Translations under genes and position numbers: made by a program
Notes under the pieces: model-generated
Told to the model about the DNA's origin: nothing
Seen by the model: only the letters and a program-made list of their open reading frames with translations
The model's database searches: none
NCBI GenBank assembly: GCA_031273305.1
Contig: JAISSC010000133.1
Location: 1-6,463 of the forward strand
DNA length: 6,463 nt
Source of the DNA: Flavobacteriaceae bacterium
GTDB taxonomy: Bacteria; Bacteroidota; Bacteroidia; Flavobacteriales; Weeksellaceae
Direction of reading: 5' to 3'
In this document: positions 1-6,309 of the stretch, piece by piece
How the letters are laid out: every line of letters begins with the position of its first letter
Numbering within the stretch: position 1 is the stretch's first letter

Positions 1-342
1 GTCTCCTTCTTCAAAACAGGCGGCAGCAACTATGAATTTGGTGGCGTCTATTACAGAACCTCCTCCTACAGCCAATACATAATCAATATTTTTTTCTTTG
101 ATAACTTCTACTGCTTTCATACAGGTTTCATAGTGCGGATTTGCTTCAATACCTGAAAACTCATACCATTCATAAGATTTTAAAGCATTGATTACCTGCT
201 CATATGCTCCGTTCTTTTTAATGCTTCCTCCTCCGTAGATGATCAATACTTTATCTTTTTCAGGGATTTCTTGTGAAATATTTTTAATGGTGTCTTTTCC
301 GAATATGATCTTTACGGGGTTGATAAAGGAAAAATTATTCAT
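1..342 (-). CDS. Iron-containing alcohol dehydrogenase, YqhD/BdhA-like, N-terminal part (gene runs off the left edge)
   Basis: The first 114 residues of a group III iron-containing alcohol/aldehyde dehydrogenase are visible. The protein begins MNNFSFINPVKIIFGKDTI, which resembles the start of E. coli YqhD (MNNFNLHTPTRILFGKGAI). Two nucleotide-binding glycine motifs are present: YGGGS at residues 36-40 and GGGSVIDATK at 93-102. A GIEANP segment lies at 64-69. By family knowledge the enzyme is a cytosolic NAD(P)H-dependent reductase of short or medium aldehydes. The metal-binding Asp/His residues lie in the missing C-terminal half, so activity cannot be judged. The ATG at 342 matches the family N-terminus; the leader before it is A/T-rich with no Shine-Dalgarno. 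The gene follows the atp terminator in the same direction, so it is probably a separate transcription unit unrelated to ATP synthesis. Substrate and cofactor preference are not resolved. Confidence 0.88.
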   Translation of the reverse strand, partial: MNNFSFINPVKIIFGKDTIKNISQEIPEKDKVLIIYGGGSIKKNGAYEQVINALKSYEWYEFSGIEANPHYETCMKAVEVIKEKNIDYVLAVGGGSVIDATKFIVAAACFEEGD

Positions 343-423
343 TGTTTTTTATTTTTAAGGTTTAATGTTCGATAGTTTTTTATTAAGTATTCAAATTTTA
401 AACCAAAGTGAGTTGTTAGATAT
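343..423. other. Leader/intergenic stretch upstream of the alcohol dehydrogenase gene
   Basis: A short A/T-rich stretch between the atp terminator and the dehydrogenase start. Because the terminator should isolate the dehydrogenase gene, a promoter is expected here. The nearest match to the Bacteroidota -7 box is TAAAATTTG, which has one base too many between TA and TTTG and has no TTG at the right distance upstream. I therefore do not call a promoter. Confidence 0.4.
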
Positions 424-459
424 AAAAAAAGACCGTCAATTTTGACAGCCTTTTTTTTT
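424..459 (-). terminator. Rho-independent terminator of the atp operon (T-runs on both strands)
   Basis: On the minus strand an A-run is followed by the stem-forming sequence GGCTGTCAAAATTGACGGTC (450-431) and then seven T residues (430-424). The stem is about 8-9 bp with two G-U type pairs. It begins 33 nt after the atpG stop codon. The other strand has nine T residues after the same hairpin (451-459), so the structure could terminate in either direction, although no plus-strand gene is seen. It separates the ATP synthase genes from the dehydrogenase gene. Confidence 0.85.
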
Positions 460-482
460 ATGGTTTTTTACTTAACTATTAT

Positions 483-1346
483 CTAATTATCCAATGCCTG
501 AGCACCACTTACAATTTCAATTAATTCATTGGTGATTGATGCCTGACGGGCTTTGTTGTATGAGATAATTAATTCCTGTTTCAGGTTTTTTGCATTGTCT
601 GTTGCTGACTGCATAGCCGACATTCTGGCTCCGTGTTCGGCTGCATTAGAATCCAGGATAGCTTTAAAGAATTGAGTTTTCAAAGTGGTAGGTATTAATT
701 GGGTTAATATCTCCTCTTTTGAAGGCTCGAAAATATAATCTGTGTTCGTAGTTGTTTTATTTTCTGTATTCAGTTCTATGGGCAGGAATTGTTCTACCTG
801 TAAGATTTGGACTATCACATTTTTAAATCTGTTATAGACCAGCTCTACTTTATCGTATTCTCCCGATGTGAATTTTTCTATTATATCGGCAGAAATTTCT
901 GAGGCATTTTCATACGTAGGAGCATCCCACAGGCTACTGCAATTTTTATATACGGATGTAATTTTGCTTAAAATATCGTAGGATTTTTTACCTACGGTTA
1001 GCAAATCTACCTGAGTATTTTTGTATTTGCCTTCAAGTAATCCTTTAACCGCTTTAATTACGGTGGAGTTGAAAGCTCCTGCCAGCCCTCGGTTAGAAGT
1101 GATGACTACTAATAATACTTTTTTTATTTCTCCGGTTCTTTTGTATTCTTCTCCTGTTTCTCCATCCAGAGTAGAACTGACATTAGATAATAGTTCCTGC
1201 ATTTTTTCAGAGTATGGACGCAGCTTTTGGATTGCATCTTGTGCTCTTTTTAATTTTGATGAAGAAACCATCATCATTGCACTGGTAATCTGCATGGTAG
1301 AGTTTACAGAGGCAATCCGATTTCGTATTTCTTTTAATGTTGCCAT
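483..1346 (-). CDS. atpG: F0F1 ATP synthase subunit gamma
   Basis: The gamma subunit forms the rotating central shaft of F1, linking the c-ring to the alpha/beta hexamer. The 287-residue length is normal. The N-terminal helix (residues 1-55) carries the family pattern KEIRNRIASV and ITSAMMMVSSSKLKRAQ. A Rossmann-like middle contains TSNRGLAGAFN (83-93). The C-terminal helix contains EHGARMSAMQSATDNA (237-252) and the gamma signature ITNELIEIVSGAQA (271-284). The ATG at 1346 gives the standard MATLKEIRNRI start. The gene lies 43 nt after atpA and is last in the operon, directly before the terminator. Oddity: residue 25, between the conserved Met24 and Met26, is Met; E. coli has Glu there and flavobacterial relatives, as I recall them, have Lys. 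Confidence 0.97.
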   Translation of the reverse strand: MATLKEIRNRIASVNSTMQITSAMMMVSSSKLKRAQDAIQKLRPYSEKMQELLSNVSSTLDGETGEEYKRTGEIKKVLLVVITSNRGLAGAFNSTVIKAVKGLLEGKYKNTQVDLLTVGKKSYDILSKITSVYKNCSSLWDAPTYENASEISADIIEKFTSGEYDKVELVYNRFKNVIVQILQVEQFLPIELNTENKTTTNTDYIFEPSKEEILTQLIPTTLKTQFFKAILDSNAAEHGARMSAMQSATDNAKNLKQELIISYNKARQASITNELIEIVSGAQALDN

Positions 1347-1389
1347 TTTCTAGTATCTGTTTTTGGAACTAAATGTATTTTATTTGATC

Positions 1390-2967
1390 TTAGGAATAAT
1401 TTTTCACTACTTCGGCTATGATGTTATCTAAAGCTCCTGTCACAGAATCGTCAATTTTTCCTGCTTTGATGTCTTTTAATAGATCCGCATGTTTTGTCTT
1501 CAATGTATCGGTCAGGTTTTCCTTGAAATCATGTACTTTATTTACGGGTACACTTTTTAATAAATTCTGTGTTCCTGCATAAATGATAGCAACCTGTTCT
1601 TCCACCGGCATAGGAGAATTTACGGACTGTTTCAGGATTTCCACGTTTCTCTCTCCTTTAGCAATTACTGCAGCAGTTGCGGCATCCAAATCTGAACCGA
1701 ATTTTGCAAAGGCTTCCAGTTCACGATATTGTGCCTGGTCTATTTTTAAGGTTCCGGATACTTTTTTCATGGATTTTATCTGAGCAGCACCTCCTACACG
1801 AGATACGGAAATACCTACGTTAATAGCAGGGCGCACTCCTGAGTTGAATAGGTCTGATTCCAGAAATATCTGTCCGTCCGTAATGGAGATTACGTTAGTG
1901 GGAATATAAGCGGAAACGTCTCCGGCTTGTGTTTCGATAATCGGCAATGCTGTTAACGAACCACCACCTTTTACCCTGCTTTTTAAGGATTCAGGCAGGT
2001 CGTTCATAGTAGCGGCTACTTTATCGTTATTGATAATTTTTGCGGCTCTTTCCAATAAACGGGAATGTAAATAGAACACGTCTCCCGGATAGGCTTCACG
2101 TCCCGGAGGTCTTTTTAATAATAAAGACACCTCACGGTAGGCAACTGCCTGTTTGGACAAATCGTCATAGATGATTAGGGCAGACCTTCCGGTATCACGG
2201 AAAAATTCCCCGATGGATGCTCCTGCAAAAGGTGCATATACCTGCATAGGGGCAGGGTCTGAAGCATTTGCTGCTACCACTACGGTGTAAGCCATAGCTC
2301 CTTTATCTTCAAGTGTCTTTACGATTTGGGCTACCGTAGATGCTTTTTGAGCAATTGCTACGTATATACAGTATACCGGTTCTCCTCTGTCATAAAATTC
2401 TCTTTGGTTAAGAATAGTATCTATGGCTACGGTTGATTTTCCTGTCTGGCGGTCGCCGATGATTAATTCTCTTTGTCCTCTTCCGACAGGTATCATGGAG
2501 TCGATAGCGACGATTCCCGTCTGTAACGGTTCATTTACCGGTTGACGAAAAATTACTCCCGGAGCTTTTCTCTCCAAAGGCATTTCCAATAGTTCTCCGG
2601 AGATAGGCCCTTTTCCGTCAATAGGAAATCCTAAGGTATCTACTACCCGGCCAATCATTCCTTCTCCTACTTTGATAGAAGCAATGGTCTTGGTTCTTTT
2701 AACTATATCTCCTTCTTTGATTCCGCTGGATTTACCGAATAGCATTACACCTACGTTGTCTTCTTCCAGGTTTTGTACCATTCCTTCCAATCCATTGGAA
2801 AATTTTACTAATTCTCCTTGTTCGGCATTGTTTAGTCCATATATGCGGGCAATACCATCTCCGACTTGTAAAACGGTTCCTACTTCATCAAGGGAAACAT
2901 TTTGATCAAAATTTGATAGCTGTTGTTTTAGTATCGCAGAAACTTCTGCTGGTTTTATACTTGCCAT
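1390..2967 (-). CDS. atpA: F0F1 ATP synthase subunit alpha
   Basis: The non-catalytic nucleotide-binding subunit of F1; three copies alternate with beta. At 525 residues it is complete. The N-terminal beta-barrel domain spans about residues 25-95. The P-loop GDRQTGKST is at 171-179 and the Walker B strand ALIIYDDL at 263-270. The alpha/beta family signature PAINVGISVS is at 380-389, and R390, immediately after it, is the arginine that reaches into the neighbouring beta catalytic site. A segment MNDLPESLKSRVKGGGSLTA (321-340) between the nucleotide domain and the signature region resembles flavobacterial alpha subunits as I recall them. The ATG at 2967 gives the standard family N-terminus. The gene lies 42 nt after atpH with no Shine-Dalgarno. 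The partner beta gene (atpD) is not in this operon. Confidence 0.98.
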   Translation of the reverse strand: MASIKPAEVSAILKQQLSNFDQNVSLDEVGTVLQVGDGIARIYGLNNAEQGELVKFSNGLEGMVQNLEEDNVGVMLFGKSSGIKEGDIVKRTKTIASIKVGEGMIGRVVDTLGFPIDGKGPISGELLEMPLERKAPGVIFRQPVNEPLQTGIVAIDSMIPVGRGQRELIIGDRQTGKSTVAIDTILNQREFYDRGEPVYCIYVAIAQKASTVAQIVKTLEDKGAMAYTVVVAANASDPAPMQVYAPFAGASIGEFFRDTGRSALIIYDDLSKQAVAYREVSLLLKRPPGREAYPGDVFYLHSRLLERAAKIINNDKVAATMNDLPESLKSRVKGGGSLTALPIIETQAGDVSAYIPTNVISITDGQIFLESDLFNSGVRPAINVGISVSRVGGAAQIKSMKKVSGTLKIDQAQYRELEAFAKFGSDLDAATAAVIAKGERNVEILKQSVNSPMPVEEQVAIIYAGTQNLLKSVPVNKVHDFKENLTDTLKTKHADLLKDIKAGKIDDSVTGALDNIIAEVVKNYS

Positions 2968-3009
2968 AGTGGTTTTATTTTATAGGGTTTAGTTTATATA
3001 AGTATGAAT

Positions 3010-3552
3010 TTAAAATACTTTCTCTTCTAGTTTTTTCTTGATATTGTTTAGTTTGGTTTTAACGCTTGCATCTATCTGATTGTCTTCCAGACGTAGGATG
3101 TATCCTCCGATAAGGGATTCGTCCGTTTTATTCTCAATTATTGCTTTTTCCTGATTAATTTTAGGTTCGGACTTGATAATTTTTGAAATCATTTCCTTAT
3201 CCAGAGGAACCGCAGAAACGATACTCACTCTTTGTATTCCTTTATAGTTATCATTTAACGCCAAAACCTGTTTTGCTATTCCCAATAATTCTATTTCTCG
3301 TTTATGTCTTAATACAAGAGTGATAAAATGTTGAGTTGTTGCCGAAAAAGATTTAGATATTTCGTTTGCTATCCGGATTTTTTTCGAGGTTTCTATAATG
3401 GGAGATTTTAAAAACAATTGAAAATCTCTGTTTTGTTCTATTATTTCAATAAGGGATTGCATTTCCTGTACAATAGTACTTTCTTCTTTGGCAGACAGTG
3501 CATAATCCCATAATCCGGAGGCATATCGTTTCGCAAGTCTTATATTAGACAT
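3010..3552 (-). CDS. atpH: F0F1 ATP synthase subunit delta
   Basis: The delta subunit (OSCP homologue) sits on top of F1 and ties the alpha/beta hexamer to the b-subunit stator stalk. The 180-residue length is typical. The N-terminal helical domain opens with RLAKRYASGLWDYA (residues 5-18), the usual KRYAxAL-type start. The C-terminal signature is ESLIGGYILRLEDNQIDAS (145-163), followed by a Lys-rich tail. The ATG at 3552 lies only 1 nt after the atpF stop codon, so the two stator genes are almost certainly translationally coupled. The sequence is divergent in the middle, as is usual for this subunit. Confidence 0.95.
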   Translation of the reverse strand: MSNIRLAKRYASGLWDYALSAKEESTIVQEMQSLIEIIEQNRDFQLFLKSPIIETSKKIRIANEISKSFSATTQHFITLVLRHKREIELLGIAKQVLALNDNYKGIQRVSIVSAVPLDKEMISKIIKSEPKINQEKAIIENKTDESLIGGYILRLEDNQIDASVKTKLNNIKKKLEEKVF

Positions 3553-3553
3553 T

Positions 3554-4048
3554 TTAATTTAGTTTTGCTTGGTTAACTAATGATTCTACTAATTTTTTCT
3601 GTTCCTCTACGGAAGACAGTTCTTTTTGAAGTACTTTTCTGGCAATATCTATCGACAGGTCGGTTACTTCACTTTTAATTTGATTAATAGCGGATATTCT
3701 TTCGTTATTGATGCTTTCTCTTGCTGCCTGAATAATTTTATTTCCTTCTTCTGTGGCAACTTTTTGAGCATCACTTACGATCTTATCTTTGATATCTCTG
3801 GCTTCTTTTAAGATAGCATCTCGTTCCAATCTAGCCTCTTTTAAAAGTTGTTCATTCTGAGAAGTTAGTTTACTCATTTCTTCGCGTGCATTCTTTGCTT
3901 CATCTAAAGACTTCTGAATAGAGCTTTCCCTGTCTTCCAGAGCTTTTAAAATGGGTTTCCATGCAAATTTTTTTAATAATAATAGTAAGATTAAAAAAGA
4001 AACGGTCATCCAAAATACTAAACCGACTGAAGGAGTTAATAGTTCCAT
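3554..4048 (-). CDS. atpF: F0F1 ATP synthase subunit b
   Basis: The b subunit forms the peripheral stalk as a dimer, with one membrane helix and a long cytoplasmic coiled coil. The 164-residue protein has a single hydrophobic helix at about residues 6-26. The hallmark KKFAWKPILKALEDR (26-40) follows, and then an almost unbroken charged Ala/Glu/Lys helix to the C-terminus, including EVTDLSIDIARKVL (127-140). Only one b gene is present (no b'), so a homodimer is expected. It lies 103 nt after atpE, an unusually wide gap for this operon that contains a stem-loop. It is separated from atpH by 1 nt. Confidence 0.95.
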   Translation of the reverse strand: MELLTPSVGLVFWMTVSFLILLLLLKKFAWKPILKALEDRESSIQKSLDEAKNAREEMSKLTSQNEQLLKEARLERDAILKEARDIKDKIVSDAQKVATEEGNKIIQAARESINNERISAINQIKSEVTDLSIDIARKVLQKELSSVEEQKKLVESLVNQAKLN

Positions 4049-4097
4049 ATCTTATACTTTTTCTCTGATTTATATGATGTTTAATTAGTTTTCGTTT

Positions 4098-4135
4098 AAA
4101 GAAAACCCGAATAAACCAAACGTCAGTTCGGGTTT
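4098..4135 (-). promoter_or_regulatory. Stem-loop between atpE and atpF: possible attenuator or mRNA-stabilising hairpin
   Basis: Read on the minus strand, AAACCCGAA (4135-4127) pairs perfectly over 9 bp with TTCGGGTTT (4111-4103) around a 15-nt loop. It is followed by a broken T-run: the end of the stem runs into TTTTCTTT before AAA. It starts 16 nt after the atpE stop codon. The shape resembles a weak intrinsic terminator. Since c is needed in about ten-fold molar excess over b, a leaky terminator or a 3'-protecting hairpin here would make sense. The function is inferred; only the structure is visible. Confidence 0.5.
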
Positions 4136-4151
4136 CCATCAATTTTTCTCC

Positions 4152-4349
4152 TTATTTAATCAAAGATACCACTATTGCAAATAATGCAACAGCTTCAATT
4201 AACGCAGCTAAGATTAAGGCGGAAGATTGAATTTTTCCTTGAGCTTCCGGTTGTCTTGCAATGGCTTCCATTGCTTTTCCTCCGATTAGTCCGATTCCCA
4301 GACCTGCTCCGATAGCAGCTAAACCTGCTCCAATTACTGAAATTCCCAT
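4152..4349 (-). CDS. atpE: F0F1 ATP synthase subunit c (proteolipid)
   Basis: Subunit c forms the membrane rotor ring that carries protons. The 65-residue hairpin has two membrane helices (about 3-23 and 43-64) joined by the polar loop ARQPE (31-35) that contacts gamma and epsilon. Helix 1 carries the ring-packing glycine repeat GAGLGIG (14-20). The ion-binding carboxylate is E52 in LAALIEAVALF. At the positions where Na+-dependent c subunits have Gln and Ser/Thr ligands this protein has I19, A53 and V54, so proton coupling is predicted. The gene lies 18 nt after atpB. The A/T-rich leader has no Shine-Dalgarno. The wide gap and stem-loop after it may help raise its yield over downstream genes. 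Confidence 0.96.
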   Translation of the reverse strand: MGISVIGAGLAAIGAGLGIGLIGGKAMEAIARQPEAQGKIQSSALILAALIEAVALFAIVVSLIK

Positions 4350-4367
4350 ATTTAAAATATATTAAAA

Positions 4368-5465
4368 TTAATGTTCTTCATGATGTTCTTCTGTCGCCAT
4401 ACCGAAGTATAAGGCTGAAAGAGTTGTAAATATATATGCCTGTAAGGCGGTAACCAAAATTTCTATTACGCTGATAAATACTACGGCTATAATTGAAGCC
4501 GGAGCTACAAAATAAGACTTAAATATAAATATAAGTGATACCAAACTGATAATGATAATATGCCCTGCGGTAATATTGGCAAAAAGTCGAACCATTAAGG
4601 AAAAAGGTTTGGTAAACATCCCGATAACTTCTATCGGAGCAAGGAATATTTTCATGGGAACAGGAACTCCCGGTGCCCAGAATATATGTTTCCAATATCC
4701 TTTGTTACCGCTAAAAGTGGTGATTATAAAGGTCAGTATAGCCAAAGTAAAAGTAACGGCTATATTTCCTGTAAGGTTGGTTCCAAAAGGGAAAAACGGA
4801 ATTAACCCTATCACGTTATTAAGCCATATAAAGAAAAATACGGTTAATAAATAAGGCATATATTTTTTATATCTTTTTTCCCCGATGTTAGGTATTGCTA
4901 TCTCATCTCTGACAAATACTACCAGAGGTTCCACTACGGAAGCTATTCCTTTAGGCACTCCTGTGTATTTTTTTGATTTATAAAAATTACCCGAAGCAAT
5001 AAATACAACTAACAATATCAGTAAGGACAGCCACAGGGAAAAGACATTTTTTGTAATAGAAAAATCCCACGGAGTCTTATTAATAGGATGATGTTCTTCG
5101 TCCAGATGGATTACTTTTGAAGATTCGGTTATATAATCTCCGTCAGCGTTTTTCCGGGTGTTTGCATAATAAATTTTTTCATGGAATTTGGTAAACCTCA
5201 TTCCGTTCTTTTCCACAACCACTTCTCCGTTGTCGTCTCCGTGAAATTCTTCGGAAGAGAATAATACCAGTCCGTTATCTGTCCACAGAATAACAGGAAG
5301 ATATATTGTGAGGTCATGTCCCCAAACTTCAAATTGATGAGAATCTTTAACATGATGCATAGCAGTCTCTGTCGGATTAAATTCCTCCGTGCTATGACCG
5401 CTCTCGGCGAAAGCAGAGCTTATAGTAAAAACTAAGGCTAAAAAATTAAATACAAATTTTTTCAT
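4368..5465 (-). CDS. atpB: F0F1 ATP synthase subunit a, with signal peptide and long periplasmic N-terminal domain
   Basis: Subunit a provides the two proton half-channels next to the c-ring. At 365 residues it is about 95 longer than the E. coli protein. The extra length is N-terminal: a signal peptide (MKKFVFNFLALVFTISSAFA, probable cleavage after residue 20) and a hydrophilic, His/Asp/Glu-rich domain to about residue 138, predicted periplasmic. The first core membrane helix is at about 141-158, with others near 203-224, 233-251, 300-318 and 322-355. The essential arginine is R293 in RLFANITAGH. H302 aligns with E. coli E219, and E335 (before ILVTALQAYIF) aligns with E. coli H245, so this pair is swapped. 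The C-terminus is EEHHEEH. A TAnnTTTG box lies just upstream. It is preceded by the AtpI-position gene with a 65-nt gap. Confidence 0.96.
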   Translation of the reverse strand: MKKFVFNFLALVFTISSAFAESGHSTEEFNPTETAMHHVKDSHQFEVWGHDLTIYLPVILWTDNGLVLFSSEEFHGDDNGEVVVEKNGMRFTKFHEKIYYANTRKNADGDYITESSKVIHLDEEHHPINKTPWDFSITKNVFSLWLSLLILLVVFIASGNFYKSKKYTGVPKGIASVVEPLVVFVRDEIAIPNIGEKRYKKYMPYLLTVFFFIWLNNVIGLIPFFPFGTNLTGNIAVTFTLAILTFIITTFSGNKGYWKHIFWAPGVPVPMKIFLAPIEVIGMFTKPFSLMVRLFANITAGHIIIISLVSLIFIFKSYFVAPASIIAVVFISVIEILVTALQAYIFTTLSALYFGMATEEHHEEH

Positions 5466-5485
5466 TTTTCACATTCGTAGGTTTG

Positions 5486-5493
5486 CAAATATA
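5486..5493 (-). promoter_or_regulatory. Candidate internal promoter -7 box in front of atpB
   Basis: The minus strand reads TATATTTG followed by CAAACC, a perfect match to the Bacteroidota -7 consensus TAnnTTTG, 20 nt before the atpB ATG. No TTG is found 17-23 nt upstream, so the -33 half is missing or unusual. If active, it would give the core subunits transcripts independent of the two accessory genes and a leader of roughly 15 nt. Confidence 0.45.
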
Positions 5494-5501
5494 ATTATTT
5501 T

Positions 5502-5519
5502 TGTGACATATCCGTTACA
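5502..5519. repeat. Short imperfect inverted repeat upstream of the atpB -7 box
   Basis: TGTGAC and GTTACA are separated by ATATCC, so the arms match at five of six pairs. It lies in the 65-nt gap, where the -33 region of the putative atpB promoter would be. It could be an operator half-site pair, but the pattern is short and may be chance. Confidence 0.25.
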
Positions 5520-5530
5520 TGTGATTTTTA

Positions 5531-5914
5531 TCATGTTTTTTTATTTTTTAAGGTATCCTCCCGACTTAATTTTAAGATAAATATAATCTCAAGAATCATT
5601 AATATTGCATACACAAAAAATAAGTAAAAGATTATATTTAAAGCTATTTCCTTATATTTAAAACAGGATGTTAGCAGTATGCCGTTTTTTAATAAAGTGC
5701 AATACAGGTAGACCGGAAATTCTTTTTTAATTCCTAATTTAAGCGATAAAAGAACTCCCAGAAAAACTATCAAAGAAGAAAGTGAGATTAGCAGGAAAGA
5801 AGTAAATCCGTACGTTTTATAATAGACGTTACATGGAAAAAAATAGAGGAGACAAAAAACGAGCAGGGCTATTACTATATTAATAAGTAAATAATTTATT
5901 ACCGTGTTTTTCAT
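5531..5914 (-). CDS. Unrecognised four-helix membrane protein in the AtpI position
   Basis: A 127-residue, very hydrophobic protein with four predicted membrane helices (about residues 7-26, 37-59, 67-85 and 88-114) and a short Lys-rich tail ending KNKKT, presumably cytoplasmic. I recognise no conserved motif. Its position between atpZ and atpB, its size and its helix count match AtpI, which in other bacteria helps c-ring assembly or, together with AtpZ, moves Mg2+/Ca2+. Functional equivalence is an inference from context only. Its ATG overlaps the atpZ stop codon in an ATGA junction (5914-5911), so translation of the two is coupled. It has three cysteines (C21, C28, C72) and a fourth at C84, all in or beside membrane segments. 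It is richer in A/T than the atp core genes. Confidence 0.8.
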   Translation of the reverse strand: MKNTVINYLLINIVIALLVFCLLYFFPCNVYYKTYGFTSFLLISLSSLIVFLGVLLSLKLGIKKEFPVYLYCTLLKNGILLTSCFKYKEIALNIIFYLFFVYAILMILEIIFILKLSREDTLKNKKT

Positions 5915-6105
5915 TTTTGTCGTTTTAATATTTGCCTGATTATCGAAGTTAGACCTATTCCTATACCTAACAGGCTAAAAACTATGATAAAGACAGGCTT
6001 CATGGAAGGGAATTTTTTATCGAGATAATAACCTGTTCCTGCAAAAAGTAAGATGATTACTATCAGTTGAGTGCCTAAGCCGGAATAAAATGCATAATCT
6101 TTCAT
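5911..6105 (-). CDS. atpZ: AtpZ-like F0F1 ATP synthase accessory protein
   Basis: A 64-residue protein with two membrane helices (about residues 11-27 and 37-58) and a basic tail, RQILKRQK. It matches the small AtpZ/AtpI family that starts many atp operons: an aromatic N-terminus (KDYAFYSGLGTQL), a helix, the polar turn YLDKKFPSMKP (27-37), then IIVFSLLGIGIGL. AtpZ is reported to act with AtpI in magnesium/calcium transport or in assembly of the synthase. The frame stays open upstream to an ATG at 6192, but I chose the ATG at 6105. The family N-terminus begins there, and a well-formed promoter (6129-6161) lies inside the longer version. It is first in the operon and overlaps the next gene by 4 nt. 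Confidence 0.82.
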   Translation of the reverse strand: MKDYAFYSGLGTQLIVIILLFAGTGYYLDKKFPSMKPVFIIVFSLLGIGIGLTSIIRQILKRQK

Positions 6106-6128
6106 CGTTATTGTTATACCTGAAATTA

Positions 6129-6161
6129 CAAAATTATTATATTTATCCAAGATAATCAAAA
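6129..6161 (-). promoter_or_regulatory. Main promoter of the atp operon (Bacteroidota type)
   Basis: On the minus strand a -33 element TTTTG (6161-6157) is followed, after a 20-nt spacer, by the -7 element TAATTTTG (6136-6129). This fits the TTG-N(17-23)-TAnnTTTG consensus described for the primary sigma factor of Flavobacterium and Bacteroides. The expected transcription start is a few bases downstream, near 6122-6125, giving a leader of under 20 nt before the atpZ ATG at 6105. It also argues against the alternative upstream ATG at 6192. Confidence 0.65.
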
Positions 6162-6282
6162 CTATTATGCGTAATTTGGAAATTCGTTGCAACGTAGATA
6201 AACTCAGCGACTTAAGGATATGTAAACGGGTAGGGGAGTGTTTTCCTGACTTTGACTATGCGTCACCCTAAATGATTTTTTG
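6162..6282. other. Non-coding stretch between the atp promoter and the repeat element
   Basis: No gene longer than a few tens of codons and no RNA gene that I recognise. It contains a moderately GC-rich part (6215-6270) without clear hairpins and a T-run at 6275-6281 next to the repeat element. Together with the repeat it fills the whole stretch from atpZ to the right edge, where a neighbouring gene would otherwise be expected. Confidence 0.4.
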
Positions 6283-6285
6283 AAA

Positions 6286-6296
6286 GCCCGGAGGGC
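6286..6296. repeat. Small hairpin, outer left member
   Basis: GCCC and GGGC flank GGA; aligned with its partner it is GCC-CGGAG-GGC. With the following linker it aligns with the reverse complement of 6419-6454: both give a GCC-N5-GGC hairpin, a six-base linker, then TTCATAACCGCAGGTC. Confidence 0.55.
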
Positions 6297-6309
6297 GGAA
6301 TCTTCATAA

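Noticed and set aside
343..423. Promoter for the alcohol dehydrogenase gene at TAAAATTTG
   Set aside because: The spacing within the -7 box is one base off and there is no TTG 17-23 nt upstream.
1021..1353. Plus-strand open frame of 110 codons across atpG
   Set aside because: It lies antisense to a highly conserved gene; low-complexity Ser/Thr/Ile-rich translation without family features is typical of a shadow frame.
3900..4142. Open frame of 80 codons on the minus strand overlapping the start of atpF and the atpE-atpF gap
   Set aside because: It is in a different frame from atpF, has no protein-family features, and spans the stem-loop. The overlapping atpF reading is clearly the real gene.
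4552..4854. Plus-strand open frame of 100 codons inside atpB
   Set aside because: It is antisense to the most conserved part of subunit a, and the composition follows from the atpB codons.
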